Assembly (NCBI GenBank): GCA_006503535.1
Contig: QYRS01000007.1
Location: 1,922,001 to 1,986,000 of the forward strand
Source: Arthrinium phaeospermum
Taxonomy: Eukaryota; Ascomycota; Sordariomycetes; Amphisphaeriales; Apiosporaceae
Length of the DNA stretch: 64,000 bases
Direction of reading: 5' to 3'
The notes under the pieces were generated by a model, which was not told where the DNA came from, made no database searches, and was given only the letters and a program-made list of their open reading frames with translations. Below, piece by piece: positions 21,707 through 34,722 of the stretch. The position numbers and the translations under genes are program-made. Position 1 is the stretch's first letter, and the number at the start of each line of letters is the position of its first letter.

Positions 21707-23633
21707 ATGTCGAAGGTCATGCGAAGTGTGAAGAATGTCACCAAGGGCTATTCAACCGTCCAGGTCAAAGTGCGCGAAGGTCAGTTCGCCAGGCGCTTCC
21801 ATTCTGTCCATGCCGCATTCTTGCGCATAACCTTCATCGTACTGACTCTTTTTCGCAGCAACCAGCAATGACCCTTGGGGACCGACCGGGACGCAGATGA
21901 GCGAGATCGCCCAGTTAACGTACAACTCGTAGGCACACGACCCGATCCGCAGTGAAGATGTGATTCGTGTCATTGCTGACACGGCCCCAATAGCTCGACG
22001 GAATTCTACGACATCGTGGACATGATCGACAAACGTCTGAACGATAAAGGAAAGAACTGGCGCCACGTCCTCAAAGCTTTGAAAGTTCTCGACTATTGCC
22101 TACACGAGGGCTCGGAGTTGATAGTAACCTGGGCTCGCAAAAACATCTATCTCATACGAACCCTGCGCGAGTTCCAGCACGTTGACGAAGACGGACGTGA
22201 TGTGGGACAGAATGGTGAGAATCCGATGCACAATTTCGAAGTTGGTAGGATCATTGAAACTCACAATTGCGATAGTTCGAGTTGCGGCGAAAGAGCTGTC
22301 TGCACTGCTCATGGACGAAGAGAGACTGCGGGCTGAACGGAGCGATCGCAAGACCTGGAAGTCGCGGGTAACGGGCATCGAAGAGTTTGCACCTGAGGGT
22401 TCTCTGCCACCACCATCACAGCGACAGCAGCGACCGCGACGGAACAGCGACGAAGACGATGCCGAATACAAGCTGGCTCTCGAGGCTAGCCGGTACCAAG
22501 AGGAGGAAGACAGGAAAAGACGCGAGGGCCGGGGCGGCGGCGAAGACGTCGACGACGACCTCGCGAAGGCTATCAAGCTCAGCCAAGAAGAAGAGGAGCG
22601 CCGCCGCAAAGAGTTGGAGCAGAGTAATGCAAACTCGCTGTTCGACGACGACCCGTTTGCGAGTACGAGCCAACAGCCGCAACCTACTGGCATGAATATG
22701 GGCTACCAGCAGGGCAATAACGTTGACTGGTTCGGCAACCCAACAACAGGCCAGAGCCCAATCGGGATGCAGCCGACAGGTTTCAACATGAACAACCAGT
22801 ACACCGGCTATCCCAATAACGGATTCCAAAACAACTTTGCCAACCAGCCAACTGGCATGTATGATCCTTACGGCCAGCAGCAGAACCAACAGCAACAGCT
22901 ACAGCCGCCGCAGCAGCAATTCCCCATGCAAACAGGGTTCAACAACCCTTATGCTCAGCAGCCGCAGCAGCCGCAGCAGCCCCAATTCAACCAGCAGCCG
23001 ACAGCCTCGCTTGAGCCAGTCGCCCAGCCAGGTAGCAATAACCCCTGGGCGACGGGAAACAACAACATGGCCCCTGCTTCTATCAAACCTACGCCTACCG
23101 GATCCAACAACCCCTTTGCCTCTGGTTTCGGTCGGCCTCAGTCACAGAAAGCCCCTGCTATGCCCTCAATGAGCAACATGCAGGCCTTGCCTGAGCAGAA
23201 GACTTTGCAGACTTTCACGCCACCACCGCAGCCAACCTTCTCACAGCCGCCTCAGCCGCAACAGCCACCTAAGGAGATGAATGAACATGAGGCAAAACTG
23301 AACCAACTCCTCGCTAGTGGCGATGGCATGGATACGTTTGGCAACACTGGCAATCTCCGTATCCCTGCGCAACATACCGCCCCTGGCACCTTTGTCAACT
23401 CGGCTGGCGCGAACATCAACAGGGTCACAGCAGACGCAACGGGCAACAACCCCTTCATGCGACAACAGTTCACTGGCATGCCTACCGTGTCATATGGAGG
23501 CCAGCAGATGCCTGCTGCAACAGGACCAGCGAATATGGGCATGAATGGTGGCTACGGAGGACAAAGCAACCCCTTCCAGCAACGGCCACAGCAAAACAAC
23601 CAGCAACCGGGTCAAGATTTGATCCAATTCTAA
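21707..23633 (+). CDS. Epsin (Ent1/2-type endocytic adaptor)
   Basis: Epsins bind PI(4,5)P2, ubiquitinated cargo, EH-domain proteins and clathrin during endocytosis. Exons 21707-21779, 21859-21928, 21994-22214 and 22276-23633 give 573 residues. The ENTH domain (about 1-145) starts MSKVMRSVKNVTKGYSTVQV and includes ATSNDPWGPTGTQMSEIAQL, WRHVLKALKVLDYCLHEGSE and IRTLREFQHVDEDGRDVGQN. Two ubiquitin-interacting motifs follow (EYKLALEASRYQ and DLAKAIKLSQEEEE). The long Gln/Pro/Asn-rich tail carries three NPF motifs for EH domains (NPFASGF, NPFMRQQ, NPFQQRP) and ends with a clathrin-box-like DLIQF at the very C-terminus. All module types expected of an epsin are present and in the usual order. Whether it corresponds to Ent1 or Ent2 is not meaningful, as filamentous fungi usually have one. 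Confidence 0.95.
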
Positions 23634-24835
23634 ATCGCATATTTTTTACATGTTGAAGGCATTCGCTAATTATTTCCTTCGCTCCTCGATAAAACGGAGG
23701 CGTCCCCGACACTTGATTCGAAAGCCTCTGTCAGATCCCCCAGCTTTTGTAATTTCCCGGCTGGGGGCATCTTTACTCACCGAACCTCAATACAGTAGTG
23801 TCAGCCATGAAAGACTCTGTACACCAGAGGTGTCGGTCGGGGATTCATCTGGTTGCGGTCATGAATCGCATCGCCCTCTAGAAAGGTTGCAGTGCCGCAT
23901 AGCCCCCTCTGATTTGTAACCTCCCAGTGGGAAAGGGGTCAACTCGAGAAGGGATTGCGGGTGGACGGATGGCTGGCTGAAGAAAACTGGATTCTCTTCT
24001 ATTCATAACAATACGCTGTGGTCATCACTAGGACAGACCGCTTTACTTTATAGAGAACACCCTCGACCGACCGCATCTGATTTCACATAGCGAACTCTGC
24101 CTATTCTGTACGTACTTGAAAAGAACCCGAAAGTAATCACTTTCAGTATTGTATATTAAAACCCCTATATTTGCGCGAGCTCAACGTGGTGATCATTGTG
24201 ATACGGTAATATGGCATAACACTGACCATACGTCTTTTGACGCATTAACCTGAACCGGGTTGACTTTGTATGCCGTTTATTATCTGCTGAAGCCACCCTA
24301 TGCCAATGGGCTTCTAAGAGTGCTCGCCATGGGGAATAGACCAGTTTGGGAATATACAAACTTTCGTCCCCGGCAGTGAAGAGAAGCCGCGCCCTCCCCA
24401 CACTCCCGCCTTTGGCAGTCCTGCCTCGCTTTCCAAACGTACCACGCAAGCTGTATTTGATTTCCTAGGACACTAATCCTCCCTTGCCCGTCTCTCTTCG
24501 CGGCTTGCCGCTTAAAAGAGACCACGGCTTATGTCATCTCTTGGTCGTAGATCTGTTTGATCTGGGTATCTCCCTCCTGTTGTCTCCCTCTCTTATACCT
24601 CCTCTAACTAGGTAGTGCGCATAGAGACACTGCCGCATGCCGTTCAACCTGAGCTCGCCGCTGTCAGTCGCACAAATCCCCGTTCTTGTCAGCGGCCGAC
24701 GCTCTTTTCCTAAGCCGATATCGCGGCCCCGTATCGATGGTGGACAGGCACCGACATCATAAGTAAGTTCTGAAAGGCCCCGCTCCCTGGGCAGCGGTTC
24801 TTTCCCCTTTTTTCTTCCTCTTCCGCTCTGTTCTT
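23634..24835. other. Convergent intergenic region between epsin and centrin genes
   Basis: These 1.2 kb hold the 3' flanks of two convergent genes. No frame, RNA gene or repeat is supported. Confidence 0.4.
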
Positions 24836-25635
24836 TCATCCGCTAGAGAAGATGCCCAGGAACTCTTCCCTCCCGACGCCGCCCTTGTCCTCGATGTCGA
24901 ACTGCTCGATCATGCTGCGGAGCTCGTTCTCGGGCACGTCCTCGCCCAGCTCCTTGACGACGAGGCGCAGGTCGTCCACGGTGATGATGCCCTTGTTGCC
25001 CTTGTCGAACAGGTCGAACGTCTTGAGCAGCTCCTCGCGCGGGTCGCGCGACGCGATGTAGGCCGCCGCGATCATCTGGAAGCCCTCGCGCGGTAACCTC
25101 AGGTCCACGACGCCGGGGGTCTGCGAGGGCGCCGGGTGCGAGGGCAGCTGGGGCAGGGGTTTCCAGTTCGGCCTCGCAACGGCGTACTCCTTGAAGGAGG
25201 CTATGAGTTCGGCGCGCGGTAGGGAGGAGAAGCCCAGGGCTTGAAGGGCGTAGCGGAATTCGGAGAAGTCGAGTTGTTCGTCTTTATTCATATCAAATAG
25301 TTGAAACTGTAAAACGGCGCGATTGTTAGCCGGTCGCTGATTTCTTTCCTTCTTCTCCTTCCCTTCTCTCAAGACCTGTGTGGAAACGTATAACAAAAAG
25401 AAGATGTAACAAATGGGGAACCTACGCAATCGTTTATTTCTGACCGATGCTCGTCGGATATTTGGTCGTATGGCTCGGCCTGCTGGGGGTTTTGCACGGG
25501 CGGCGCGAACCGCCCTCCTGGCATGCGCGACGTGCTGGCGCTCGCCGGGCCTGGTCGATGTGACAGGGCATGCGAGCCTCCCGCCCTTTCGGAGTGCCTG
25601 TGGTCATTCATAGTGGTGCTGGCGTAGTTGTTCAT
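24836..25635 (-). CDS. cdc31: Centrin (Cdc31-type EF-hand protein of the spindle pole body)
   Basis: Centrin acts at the spindle pole body and in TREX-2-type mRNA export complexes. Two exons (25635-25426 and 25306-24836) give 226 residues. The junction reads SEINDC then FQLFDMNKDEQLDFSEF, which matches the first EF-hand. The N-terminal 60 residues are a polar, disordered extension (HRHSERAGGSHALSHRPG). EF-hand 1 has a DMNKDEQLDFSE loop. EF-hand 3 has DLFDKGNKGIITVDDL and EF-hand 4 has DIEDKGGVGREEF. The position of EF-hand 2 is taken by a Pro-rich insert (RPNWKPLPQLPSHPAPSQTP), so no calcium loop is left there. The helix IAAAYIASRDPREELLKTFD is typical of filamentous-fungal centrins. The start is taken at the first in-frame ATG (MNNYAST). 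An upstream exon cannot be excluded. Confidence 0.85.
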
Positions 25636-28103
25636 AGCCTTGGCCTTGCCCTTGGGCTGCGCAACCGGTGGTTTCCCTATCTCCACGGCAACGCGGGACG
25701 CGGGACTTGGGGGCGGTAATGTGCGCTCGAGGTCCGAGAGCCCCTAAGCTGTTTGTTTTGCGACAATGTCGATTCGCGGGTTCGGGTCGGGATAGACACG
25801 CTCTTCGTGTGGTGTTTTCGGCAATGGGGAGCGCGAGTGGATTCGGGGCCGTCGGGTTTTCGTTCGTGAATTTTCCCTCGGAGTATTTGTGACAAGGGGC
25901 GACGCCTAGGTCCGGCAATAGCAGTTGCAATGGGGTGCTGGTCTCTTCGATCGCGCATGCAAATGGCTCCTATATCGATCTCGAAGTCGCACGGGTTTGC
26001 AGATTGAATTCGGAAAGCTTTCAGAGGGGGTATCAAAAGCGCGTTCGCTCGCAATAAACGGATGTGGATGCGCCTTCAAAGTAGCGTACAGCGGAAAGCC
26101 CAGAAACGTCGCGGGTGGGGGAAAAAGGCCAGGGAAACAAGAGGCTCGCAGACCGGAGACGACAAAGATGCAATCAATCAGATTTCTGACACCGGAGTCG
26201 TGCGTACACGATACACGCCGGTTCGTAGAGGATTCTCAATGGCTACAGGGAAACATAATAGAAATATCGTGAGGCTGGGTCGGAGGGAGCTTGCTGCTGT
26301 GGCACGAACGATTGGCGGCGCCTTTTGCTGGCGAGCGACGCGACCGACCGTGTTTGGTGCCGTGTACGCAGATCCCGCTTCCATCCACTCAGTCCCAGCC
26401 AAAAGCAGAGCGCGCACTCCCCTAGCAAGGTTCTTGGCCATTCCCGTGGGCTACGTACAATGTCGCACCCTTACCACGCATACGTAGAGAAGAGGGGCAG
26501 TCGCGACGGGCGCGTTTCTCAGTAATTGAGTACATTTCATTAGGTTCATTGGGCTAAGCTGCCAGTCAACTACAAGGTATGTACATAATTGATCCCATCA
26601 CCAATTATCTTCAGCGATCCATAGGTAGCTATCAAAAAGACAACGTGGATCAGTGATCACTTGCAGAAACGAGAGGGGAAAGAGGTTTCGATTTTTCTTC
26701 TTCTTCAACAAGGAATCAATCTCATTGGGGAGTGTGTTTTGTTGTCTGCAGCTGTTATGCATCGATCTATTGGTGTTGTTGAATCCAGGCAGCAGTAGTG
26801 TTGGTCGTGTGACAGCTTCAAAGTCTGCCTTGCTTAACAATCAACAACTCAAATCTGCAGTGTAATTGGTAGCAGTGCCAAGACCCCAAGCACTGCCTCT
26901 ACACGGAGACCTATATAAACCGCAAGAAGTCCCCCCAAATCTTTTTATTTGTCTTATGACTTGTCATTAGGGAAAAACACCAGTTGAAACACCAAGTTTT
27001 GAAGGGATAGGAAGAGTGTGCAGCATCGTCAAGTAAAATCGCATCTTCTTCCTACTCTGATCGATGGTGCTGAGTGAGAGTGAAATCTACCTACGTGTTG
27101 CTCACTTCCTGGAACTTGAGAGAGGCTCTTTCACCTTTCACTCTCTCATGTGACTTGCCTGAGGCTGCTTACTTTTGCCCAGGCATGAACAATCCAGTCC
27201 TTTAGTGAACGTGAACATATCTCCACCACAACCACTAGAAATTCTTGAGTGCAGACCAGACGGGCAAATCAATCATCTCCATTTTTCTTTTCTCTGTCTG
27301 TCTTGGGTCAGTGATTGATTGACCGACTGAACGTTTTGAGTCGACACCTACCAAGCTAGAATCTAGCCAGGACCTGCCTAGCTACCGAAAGCAATCAGGC
27401 ACTGATTCAGTTCGCACACAGTACAGGCAGACAGGCACCTACCTGGCCAGTACTTACTGCGCGCCAGGAAGGGAAAAAAGGGCGCTGTGACCTGTGTGAC
27501 TGGGAGGTCCCTTTCTCCATCCACTGCTGCTGCCCAGCCGTGTCCAGTTCTACCATTCAATTCTTCGAGCACCAGACCCAAGCTCTCACGTCTCATCCCG
27601 GCACCCACTTGAGCTTTGCATTGGGCCTGCACCTTGCGCATCTTTCTTCCCCTTCCATCAAACCCAGACCAGATCCCGCAAGATTGGAACATTGATTTGT
27701 TCTCCAAGACCTTGTTCATCCTTTGTGTCCATTCTGCGTACTGTTCACCTATCACTCCATTTTTACCCGGCCTTGGGCATTGCAGTTTGTGCAGCTGTCC
27801 CAACTACCCCGGCCTCTTTTTTCCCAGCATACCAAGCAGCTCGCCCAGGTCATCGCGAAAAAAAATATTGACTTTGGCCACATCCGCCTCTTCCCCTTGC
27901 GACAACCCCCAACCACCAACCATTGGGGCCCTATCGCACCCATCATCCCATCATCGCAACACCGCGTACCTTGTCATACCCTTCCATGTCTTCAGCTATA
28001 TAGCTAGAGGTCCCTAATCCCAACATCTACGCGTCTGACGCGCGACTTTTTCGACCAACAGGCCGCGCGCCTCCCTGCCTCGACCGCATAATCATCCGTC
28101 GAG
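25636..28103. promoter_or_regulatory. Divergent upstream region of cdc31 and nup145
   Basis: These 2.5 kb contain no supported gene. The part near 27,600-28,100 is pyrimidine-rich and has the look of a long nup145 leader with several short upstream open frames. No repeat of note was seen. Confidence 0.4.
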
Positions 28104-31100
28104 ATGTCGTTCGGCTCAGGAGGTTTCGGCGGCTTCGGCTCCAACAATAACACCACCAACACGTCGACCGGCTTTGGTGGTTTCGGCTCTAATAATGCCA
28201 CTTCAGGTATGTTCCTCTTCCCCTTTCGCAGTGGCTCCCAACGTCTACGATGTGTCTGACTAACGACCTAGGTGGATTCGGTGCCAACAACAATACCAAC
28301 GCCGGCGGCTTCGGTTCCACGAACACTGGAGGCGGTCTCTTCGGCGGCGGCGGAAACACCTCGAATACCGGCGGCGGCTTCGGTAGCCCTGCAGGCGGCT
28401 TCGGTGCGGCCAACACTACCAGTGCTTTCGGCGGCGCTGCAAAGCCCGCATTTGGTGCCGCGCCAAGTGGTGGTGGTCTCTTCGGTTCCGCGTCGAACAC
28501 AACGGCCAACAGCGGCGGTTTCGGTGGCGGTTTCGGTTCCAACAACACGGCTGCCTCTACATCAAGTCCCTTTGGCGGTGCTGCAAACACTGGCGGCGGC
28601 GGACTCTTTGGCAGCAACAATGCGGCAAAACCTGCTTTCGGTGGTGGCGCGGCGACAGGAACGACCGGCGGTCTTTTCGGCGGCGGTGCAGCGGCGACTC
28701 CTTCTACAGGCTTTGGCGGCGGCGGCTTCGGTGCTCCTGCAAGCACTGCCTTGGGAGGTAACCTCGGCGAACCTCCCGGAACAGCTGCGACGGCGTTTCA
28801 GCCTCTTGTAGAGAAAGAGAACGCGACTGGCAGTGCCCAGAACTCATTCCAGAACATTCTGTTTCAGGACGCATACAAGAAGTGGTCAGGCGAAGAGCTG
28901 AGGCTTCAAGACTACAACTCGCAACGACGTTACGGAAGTGGTGGCGGCGGTGGTTTTGGAAGCGGAGGCAGTACCTTTGGCAGTACTGGCTTTGGCTCCA
29001 ATGCCGCGCCGGCGAGCGGCTTCGGCAACAACGCGACCGCGACCACAGGGGGCCTGTTTGGCAGCGCAAACACCAACACCGCCACGCCTGGTGGGTTCGG
29101 TGCTCAAAACACTGCCAGTTCTGGATTCGGTGCTGCCGGCGGTTCTGGGCTATTCGGGGCCGCCAAGCCAGCTGCTACTGGCGGATTATTCGGTAGCACA
29201 CCAAGCGCCACACCGGCGGCCTCTACCGGCGGCGGACTGTTTGGCAACACTGGTTCTGGATTCGGTGCCAACACAGCCAACACTTCCGGCGGATTTGGTG
29301 CAGCAAACAACAATGCTGGCGGCGGACTGTTCGGAGGTAACAATGCTGCCCAAGCAAAGCCAAGCGGGTTCAGTTTCGGAAACGCGGCCAGCAACACTAA
29401 TACCCCTTCCACTGGCTTTGGTACCAACAACAACACCACCAGTGCGTTCGGAACCAACACCGGCAACACTGGCGGCGCCTTCGGAAATGCCCAGGCTAAC
29501 ACAGGCGGTTCCGGGCTTTTTGGCAACGCCGGGAATACTCAGCAAAGCACAGGAGGCGGGTTTGGTAGCACACCTGGCGGTTTCGGCCAGCAAAACACCC
29601 AGCAGGGTGGAGGCTTATTCGGCAACCAGCAAAAGCCTGCGACTGGCGGTGGTGTATTTGGAAACGCTGCTCCAGCCCAAAACAACACCCAGGGCGGGGG
29701 CCTCTTCGGCAACAACGCCACTAATACGAATACCGGGTTCGGCGCCAGCGCTCAGGCCCCTGCCGGAGGAGGCCTCTTTGGTGGCGCGAAGCCAGCGACT
29801 GGCGGAGGCCTGTTTGGAAACGCTGCGCCAGCCCAAAACAACACCCAGGGCGGGGGTCTATTTGGCGGCTTGAACCAGAACCAGCAGCAGCAGACACAAC
29901 AGCCGCAGACCGGCGGCGGTCTCTTTGGCGGCCTGAACCAAAGTCAGGCTAAGCCTGGTGGCCTTTTCGGCAACAGTACGCAAGCTACGGGCGGCGGCCT
30001 TTTTGGCAACAACCAGAACCAACAACAGGGCGGCGGTCTTTTTGGCAACAGCCAAGGTCAACAGCAATCCCAGAACAACTTGGGATCCTCTTTGTTCGGC
30101 GGCGCCTCAACACAGAGTCAGAATGCGCCGCAAGCTTTGACTGCGAGCGTCAACGATCCCACTGCTTTTGGCGCCACATCGCTTTTTGGCAACCTGCCCA
30201 CTCAGTCCAATGATCCGGGTCCGCTTGCTACGCCCCTGTCTAGCAAAAAACAGTCAAGACGTCCTTCAGTGTTGCCCATCTACAAGCTCAATCCTGCTTC
30301 TGGCTCACGGCTCGCCACCCCTCAGAAGCGAGGCTTCGGGTTCTCATACAGCACCTATGGAACACCCACAAGTCCATCCAGCGCTAACAGCACGCCGGGC
30401 ACCGCGTCGCAGAGTCTTTTGACTGGCAGCCTGACGCGCAGCTTGGGAAAGAGCATCTCTACCAGCAACCTACGCCGCAGCTACAATGTCGATGACAGTC
30501 TTTTGGCGCCGGGCGCTTTCTCGGCCAGCACGAGCTCGAGAATGTTCGGTAACAACAATGTCAAGAAACTGGTCATCAACAGGGAACTTCGAACGGATCT
30601 TTTCTCCACCCCTACAAGAGACAAGTCCCCGCAAGATACCCCAAATGGATCTCGTAAGCTTGCCAAGCGTGTGAGTTTCGATACGAGCAATGGGGAAGCA
30701 GCCGAGAATGGTGATCTCCAGAATGGCAATGCCGACCAATCAAGCGGCTACATTCGACCTAACGGCGTCAATGGCAACAAGTCCAGCCCATCGGCCCCCG
30801 AGATGGAGCAAGTAACCGGCAAGGAACTGGCTATTGTCCACGAGGAGGAGCCTACATCATCTTCAGCGCCTGCCTCGACTGATACCTTGTCTGACCGCGA
30901 GCCCGGCCAGTACTGGATGAAGCCTTCCAAGGAGGAAATCGACAACATGAATCGTGTCCAGCGGCAAAAGGTTGTTGATTTGACTGTTGGTCGTGTTAAC
31001 TGCGGTTGGGTCAAGTTCAAGGTGCCGGTTGATCTTAACACCGTTGACTACGGCAACTTGTTTGAGAACATTGTTGTTTTCGTAGTCCGGTCCTGCACTG

Positions 31101-34100
31101 TCTACCCCAACCAAGCCAAGAAGCCAGCCGTTGGCAAGGGCCTCAACGTTCCGTCCTTGATCAACCTGGAGAGCTCATACCCACGCGCCTCCATGACGAA
31201 CAAGGGCAGAAAGGGCACATCTCTGGCCAAGCACATTGACCGCCTTAAACGCATACCTGGGACTAAATTCGAGAACTACAACACCGAGACGGGCGAGTGG
31301 ACTTTCTCTGTGGAGCATTTCACAACATACGGCCTGGATTACGATGACGAGGAAGGGGATCCATCTGCAGTCATGTCGGGAGTTGAAACCCAAAGAGACG
31401 AAGCGATGCCTGAACCACCATCAGCCGAGTATGACGAGGATGACTCCTTCGAGTTTGGACGGAGGGAGCGTGTTCTGCCTGGCGCTTTTGACGGCGAGGT
31501 TGCGCTCGTAGATGAAGATGATGCCCCGGAAATGGCCGAAGCTGGTGACTATCGGTCGTCGTCTTTTTTAGGGGATCGCTCCGCGGGTTCTAAGTTACAG
31601 TCTCTTGTCCCTGTCGGACAAGATGACCTAGACGAGGAATATGCGATGTCTGAGGACCAGGATGCGGGTTCTAGCCTCAGACACCATCTCGCCGCGGAGC
31701 AAGAGGACTCGCTCAGTGTCAGTGCCAGCGACTTTGTCCAGGAAACCCCAGCCGGTATCATGAGAGCGCGAATGCGTGCTATCAAAGAGTCGGCTACCCC
31801 TGTAAAAGTCCAAGTCGCAGCTGGTGATGACTGGATGGATATGCTACAGAAGACCATCAGTCCCCGAAAGAGGGACCGCGTTCAACTGAAGCACCGGCGC
31901 GAAGCCGATAACTTCGGCAAAGAAAGCGTACTGGATGTAAAATCGCCGTCTAAGAAAAGGGTGGTGGCTGATAGCAAAGGGTTTGCCACAAGCATCGACT
32001 TGATGAAATCCATCTTTGATCAGGCCAAAGCCCCTGCCGAGGTCGTACAGCCCTCGGTTCGACCGCAAGGTGCACAGTGGCCGTACAAGAGAACGCCAAA
32101 AACCCTGGATGTATCTAATCTGGACGACAAAGAACGTGCATGGCACAGTGTTCCCCGCCCCAACTGGGGTCCAAGCGGAACCCTTGTGTTCGCTGGAACA
32201 CCAGAGGATACCCCCTTTGGACGATCGGGTCGTGTCATTGAGAAGAATGGTCTAATGACGGTCATGAAGGGCGCGATCGTATCTTCGTCACAAGACATCC
32301 GCATCGCCAAGTTCACGAACGAGGTGTGTTACCCAGAACTAATCCCCCTTCCCCCGGCCGAAGAATCCAGCAATACTGACAATCGGTCCAGATGTCTGCC
32401 AAGGCACTTCAGGCGCATGCTGACCTGACGGAAATCTACCTCGATGGCGGAGTGCCTACCGTAATGGGTCCACGAGTGAGCATTAGGGATTTTGCTACCG
32501 AGACTGGTTCTAAGAATGCCGCGGCCGAACATGAGAAGCTCGTGTGGGAGCTTGCCAGCGTGCTTTTTGACAGCATCAAAGTCCCTTCGGATCTCCAAAA
32601 CGACCAGGACGCTGTCGAGAAGATCAGACGGGATAACCTCTCCAAATTTTGGGAACAAATGCTAGACGATGAAACTAACAAGGGCATTGCCATGGCACGG
32701 ACAAGCGAAGAAAAGGCTCTTGCATCGTTAGCTGGACACCGAGTGGCTGAGGCCTGCAAACATCTTCTGGATGGGAAAGATTTCCGTTTGGCAACGTTAG
32801 TTGCTCTTATCGGAAGCAGCGACGCCATGAAGAAGGATATGCGCGACCAGATCAAGGAATGGAAGGACGCTCACGTTCTCCCAGAGCTCTCCCAGCCAAT
32901 CCGTGCATTGTACGAGATGCTCAGCGGCAACGTTTGCGCCTGCGAGGGTAGCAAGAGTAGCAAGAGTAACGACACGGAAAATCGAATGCGGTCGTTTATC
33001 ATTTCTAAGGAATTTGGTCTCAATTGGAGGCAAGCCTTCGGACTCAGGCTGTGGTATGCCATCTCAGCGGAGGACTTTGTTGCGGACGCCGTCGAGAAAT
33101 ACCAACTTGATGTCAGCCAGGAAAAGGAGATTCCGCCCATGACTTGGTTCGCCGAGCAAGGCATCCGGAGCATCTGGAACGATCCTGAGGAAGGGCAGCG
33201 TCAGGATTTGATATGGGGTCTTTTACAGCTGTACTCGAATGACCGTGCTGATCTCGAGGCAATCCTGCGTCCCGAGAACTCGCAGCTCTCTCCTCTCGAC
33301 TACCGTCTCTGCTGGCAGCTTGGCCAGGCCTTGACTGCTACCGGCAAGGTTTCGTTTGGCAAGGATGCCGACGAGAAGGTCGACGCCGCAACCACGTCGT
33401 TCGCCTCGCAATTGACCACAGAAGGGAGCTGGGAGGAAGCAACCTTTATCCTACTTCACCTCACCGACCCGAACGCCCGCACCAAAGCAGTTCAAGAGCA
33501 TCTATGCCGGCATGCCGGTCTGATTGGCAACGAGCAGTCGGAGAGCTTCAAGAAGCTCACGGAGAAGCTCAAAATACCCACTCGATGGATATGGCATGCC
33601 AAGGCCCTCTACATGCGCAGCGTCAAGAAGGATGCCTCCAGTGAAGTCCAGTGCCTTCTCCGGGCTGACTCGTTTGCCGAGGCGCATCGCACTTTCATCA
33701 AGGATGTTGCTCCCGTGGCAATCATCGAGCGCGATTTCCATGCATTGGCCGATCTCCTGCGGCAATTTGACGGCCGCCAGTCCCAGGTGCCAGACTGGAA
33801 TCTGGGTGGCGACATCTACAAGGCCTTCCTGCAACTTGTTGACTACCAAAACCGCCGCGAGCAGCCCCCGAATACCCTTGTCAATGGATTGCTCGAGGGT
33901 CTTCCTGCGATGCACGGAAACACGCCCGAGGCTGGCATTCAAGAATATGCAGCTTTGACAGACATGGCGGCGGTCGTCGCCAACGTGGTTGGAGATATGG
34001 CAAAGCTTGGCCAGGTAAGAATTCCTTCGACTCTTCAACGTACAGACAATGGACAGCAGCTAACTCACGCGAACTTCAGATGGATCACCAGCGCATCCTA

Positions 34101-34187
34101 AAACTGCCTCTCACCGAGGATGTATTACTCAGGCATAGCCGCAACTTGGCATGGACCCATTACCATGGCATAATGGCGGGTCACTAG
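28104..34187 (+). CDS. nup145: Nucleoporin Nup145 precursor (Nup98-Nup96 type)
   Basis: This is a self-cleaving precursor giving an FG nucleoporin (Nup98-like) and a Y-complex scaffold subunit (Nup96-like). Exons 28104-28206, 28272-32323, 32392-34014 and 34080-34187 give 1961 residues. Residues 1 to about 700 are FG/GLFG repeats (GGLFGNN, GGFGA), interrupted near residue 230-250 by a GLEBS-type Rae1/Gle2-binding motif (FQDAYKKWSGEELRLQDYN). The autoproteolytic domain (about 900-1060) includes YWMKPSKEEIDNMNRVQRQK and WTFSVEHFTTYGLDYDDE. The expected cut lies between Phe1051 and Thr1052 (HF|T). Residues 1053-1961 form the alpha-helical Nup96/Nup145C part, ending HSRNLAWTHYHGIMAGH. Its family partner Sec13 is encoded at 2.7-3.9 kb in the same window. 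The repeats create long antisense frames that are not genes. Confidence 0.95.
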
Positions 34188-34722
34188 CCTCTACGTTTTT
34201 CTTGGTTTGTAAGAGAAGGGTTATTAGTTGGGAAAGGAAAACTGTAGAGCGCCAAGGTGACGAAGAAAGAGACGAAGACGGGCGGTGGGGCGAAGACGAC
34301 ATGAGCTCCCAAACGAAAGCATGATGCTGCCTGCAAATGATAAGGGGCAGGCCACGGGTTTGACTTGCATAGTAGTAGATAGTTTAAAACCTTTAATTCC
34401 CCAAATGTCATCTGTGTCCGTGAACAATCCTGCAAGTGTGACTGAGAGGAGAAAAGTAGAGTATATTCAGATCAGCCAATTCGTCTTCAACATGTACATT
34501 TGTAATCGGAGGCAATTAAGAGGAAATGTCTTCTCGAGCAGTGGATGAAACCACTAGGCTCACCAAGGGAAGGAAAGAAAAGAACCGTAAAACGCCGGTG
34601 ATGTGCAAACCCCCTGAGGATATGTGCGATGCTATACATAACAAAAACAAATCTTTCCTCCGTTTCCATGCAAGAAAAATCATCGTCTAATAACTGTAGA
34701 CCTCCCTCGCTCGCTCTTTACC
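34188..34722. other. Convergent 3' interval
   Basis: These 535 bases separate the stops of nup145 and the IBtk-like gene. Nothing else is supported. Confidence 0.4.

Noticed and set aside
28189..29526. Long Pro/Lys-rich antisense frames opposite the start of nup145
   Set aside because: They are the complement of GGCTTCGGT-type FG repeats and only simple composition is seen.
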